Positions 5,102 through 5,245 of a stretch of 5,245 nt of DNA are shown in pieces. Origin of the DNA: Actinomycetota bacterium (GTDB lineage: Bacteria; Actinomycetota; Acidimicrobiia; Acidimicrobiales; UBA8592); the NCBI GenBank assembly GCA_002715425.1, contig PAYW01000004.1:8988-14232 (forward strand), given 5' to 3'. Under the pieces are notes generated by a model. That model did no database searches and was not told the origin of the DNA. It was given only the letters and a program-made list of their open reading frames with translations. The number at the start of each line of letters is the position of its first letter. Position 1 is the stretch's first letter. The position numbers and the translations under genes were made by a program.

Positions 5102-5176
5102 AGCGCCGGGCGGGATTTGAACCCGCGATTGTACGGCTTTGCAGGCCGCTCCCTTAGGCCACTCGGGCACCGACGC
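5102..5176 (-). tRNA. tRNA-Cys (anticodon GCA), CCA not encoded
   Basis: On the minus strand the acceptor stem is GCGTCGG/CCGGCGC (one G-U pair). The anticodon stem GCGGC/GCCGT (one G-U closing pair) holds the loop CTGCAAA, anticodon GCA. The T-arm is GCGGG-TTCAAAT-CCCGC. The discriminator base is U73, the identity base of cysteine tRNAs. The genomic bases after it are CAA, so CCA must be added by the nucleotidyltransferase, unlike the neighbouring tRNA-Val. It lies about 53 bases upstream of the membrane protein gene on the same strand. Confidence 0.95.
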
Positions 5177-5245
5177 TTGTCTAGCACTAACGTGCCTTAC
5201 AAATAGTGCCCTACTCCGACCAAGTCCCGATCAGCTACAGAGCAT

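Noticed and set aside
5197..5244. Possible C-terminal end of a minus-strand gene (16 codons ending in TAA, reading ...DRDLVGVGHYL)
   Set aside because: The stretch is too short to distinguish from a chance open frame; it would need sequence beyond base 5245.

Overview
The window looks like chromosomal DNA from an actinobacterium, most likely a low-to-mid-GC aquatic member of the Acidimicrobiia. This is inferred from three things: a membrane protein opening with the 'GPDWW...DGQWYP' motif common in that class, a lipoprotein with an Asp/Ser/Glu-rich linker after its lipobox cysteine, and signs of leaderless translation. No phylogenetic marker gene is present, so the assignment is tentative.

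Region 1 (1-3038, all minus strand) is the start of a carbohydrate-type ABC uptake operon. It reads, in order of transcription: a strong promoter (about 3029-3001), a palindromic operator-like block just downstream of the predicted transcription start (2965-2991), a single-domain cupin (2930-2451, TTG start), a creatininase-family amidohydrolase (2434-1667), an RbsC-like permease (1670-600, ATGA overlap with the amidohydrolase) and an RbsB-like substrate-binding lipoprotein (569 to beyond base 1). Gaps are 16, -4 and 30 bases, so co-transcription is very likely. The ATPase is not in the window and would be expected downstream of base 1. The layout suggests uptake of a sugar, polyol or similar small molecule, coupled to a metal-dependent ring-opening or amide hydrolase and a small cupin. 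The substrate cannot be read from the sequence.

Region 2 (3039-3278) is a 240-base divergent intergenic region. It holds several short perfect palindromes and, possibly, the promoter of the gene to its right.

Region 3 (3279-4064, plus strand) is a HugZ-type split-barrel protein with a C-terminal DUF2470 domain, probably heme-related.

Region 4 (4070-5176, minus strand) is, in order of transcription, tRNA-Cys(GCA), a four-helix membrane protein with a Trp-rich N-terminal motif and an apparently leaderless start, tRNA-Val(GAC) with an encoded CCA, and a possible 27-residue membrane peptide whose ATG lies one base after that CCA.

No mobile element, CRISPR array, rRNA or phage gene was seen. 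The most unusual points are the tRNA-Val/micropeptide junction, the operator block of the transporter operon, and the cupin-amidohydrolase pair of unknown substrate.
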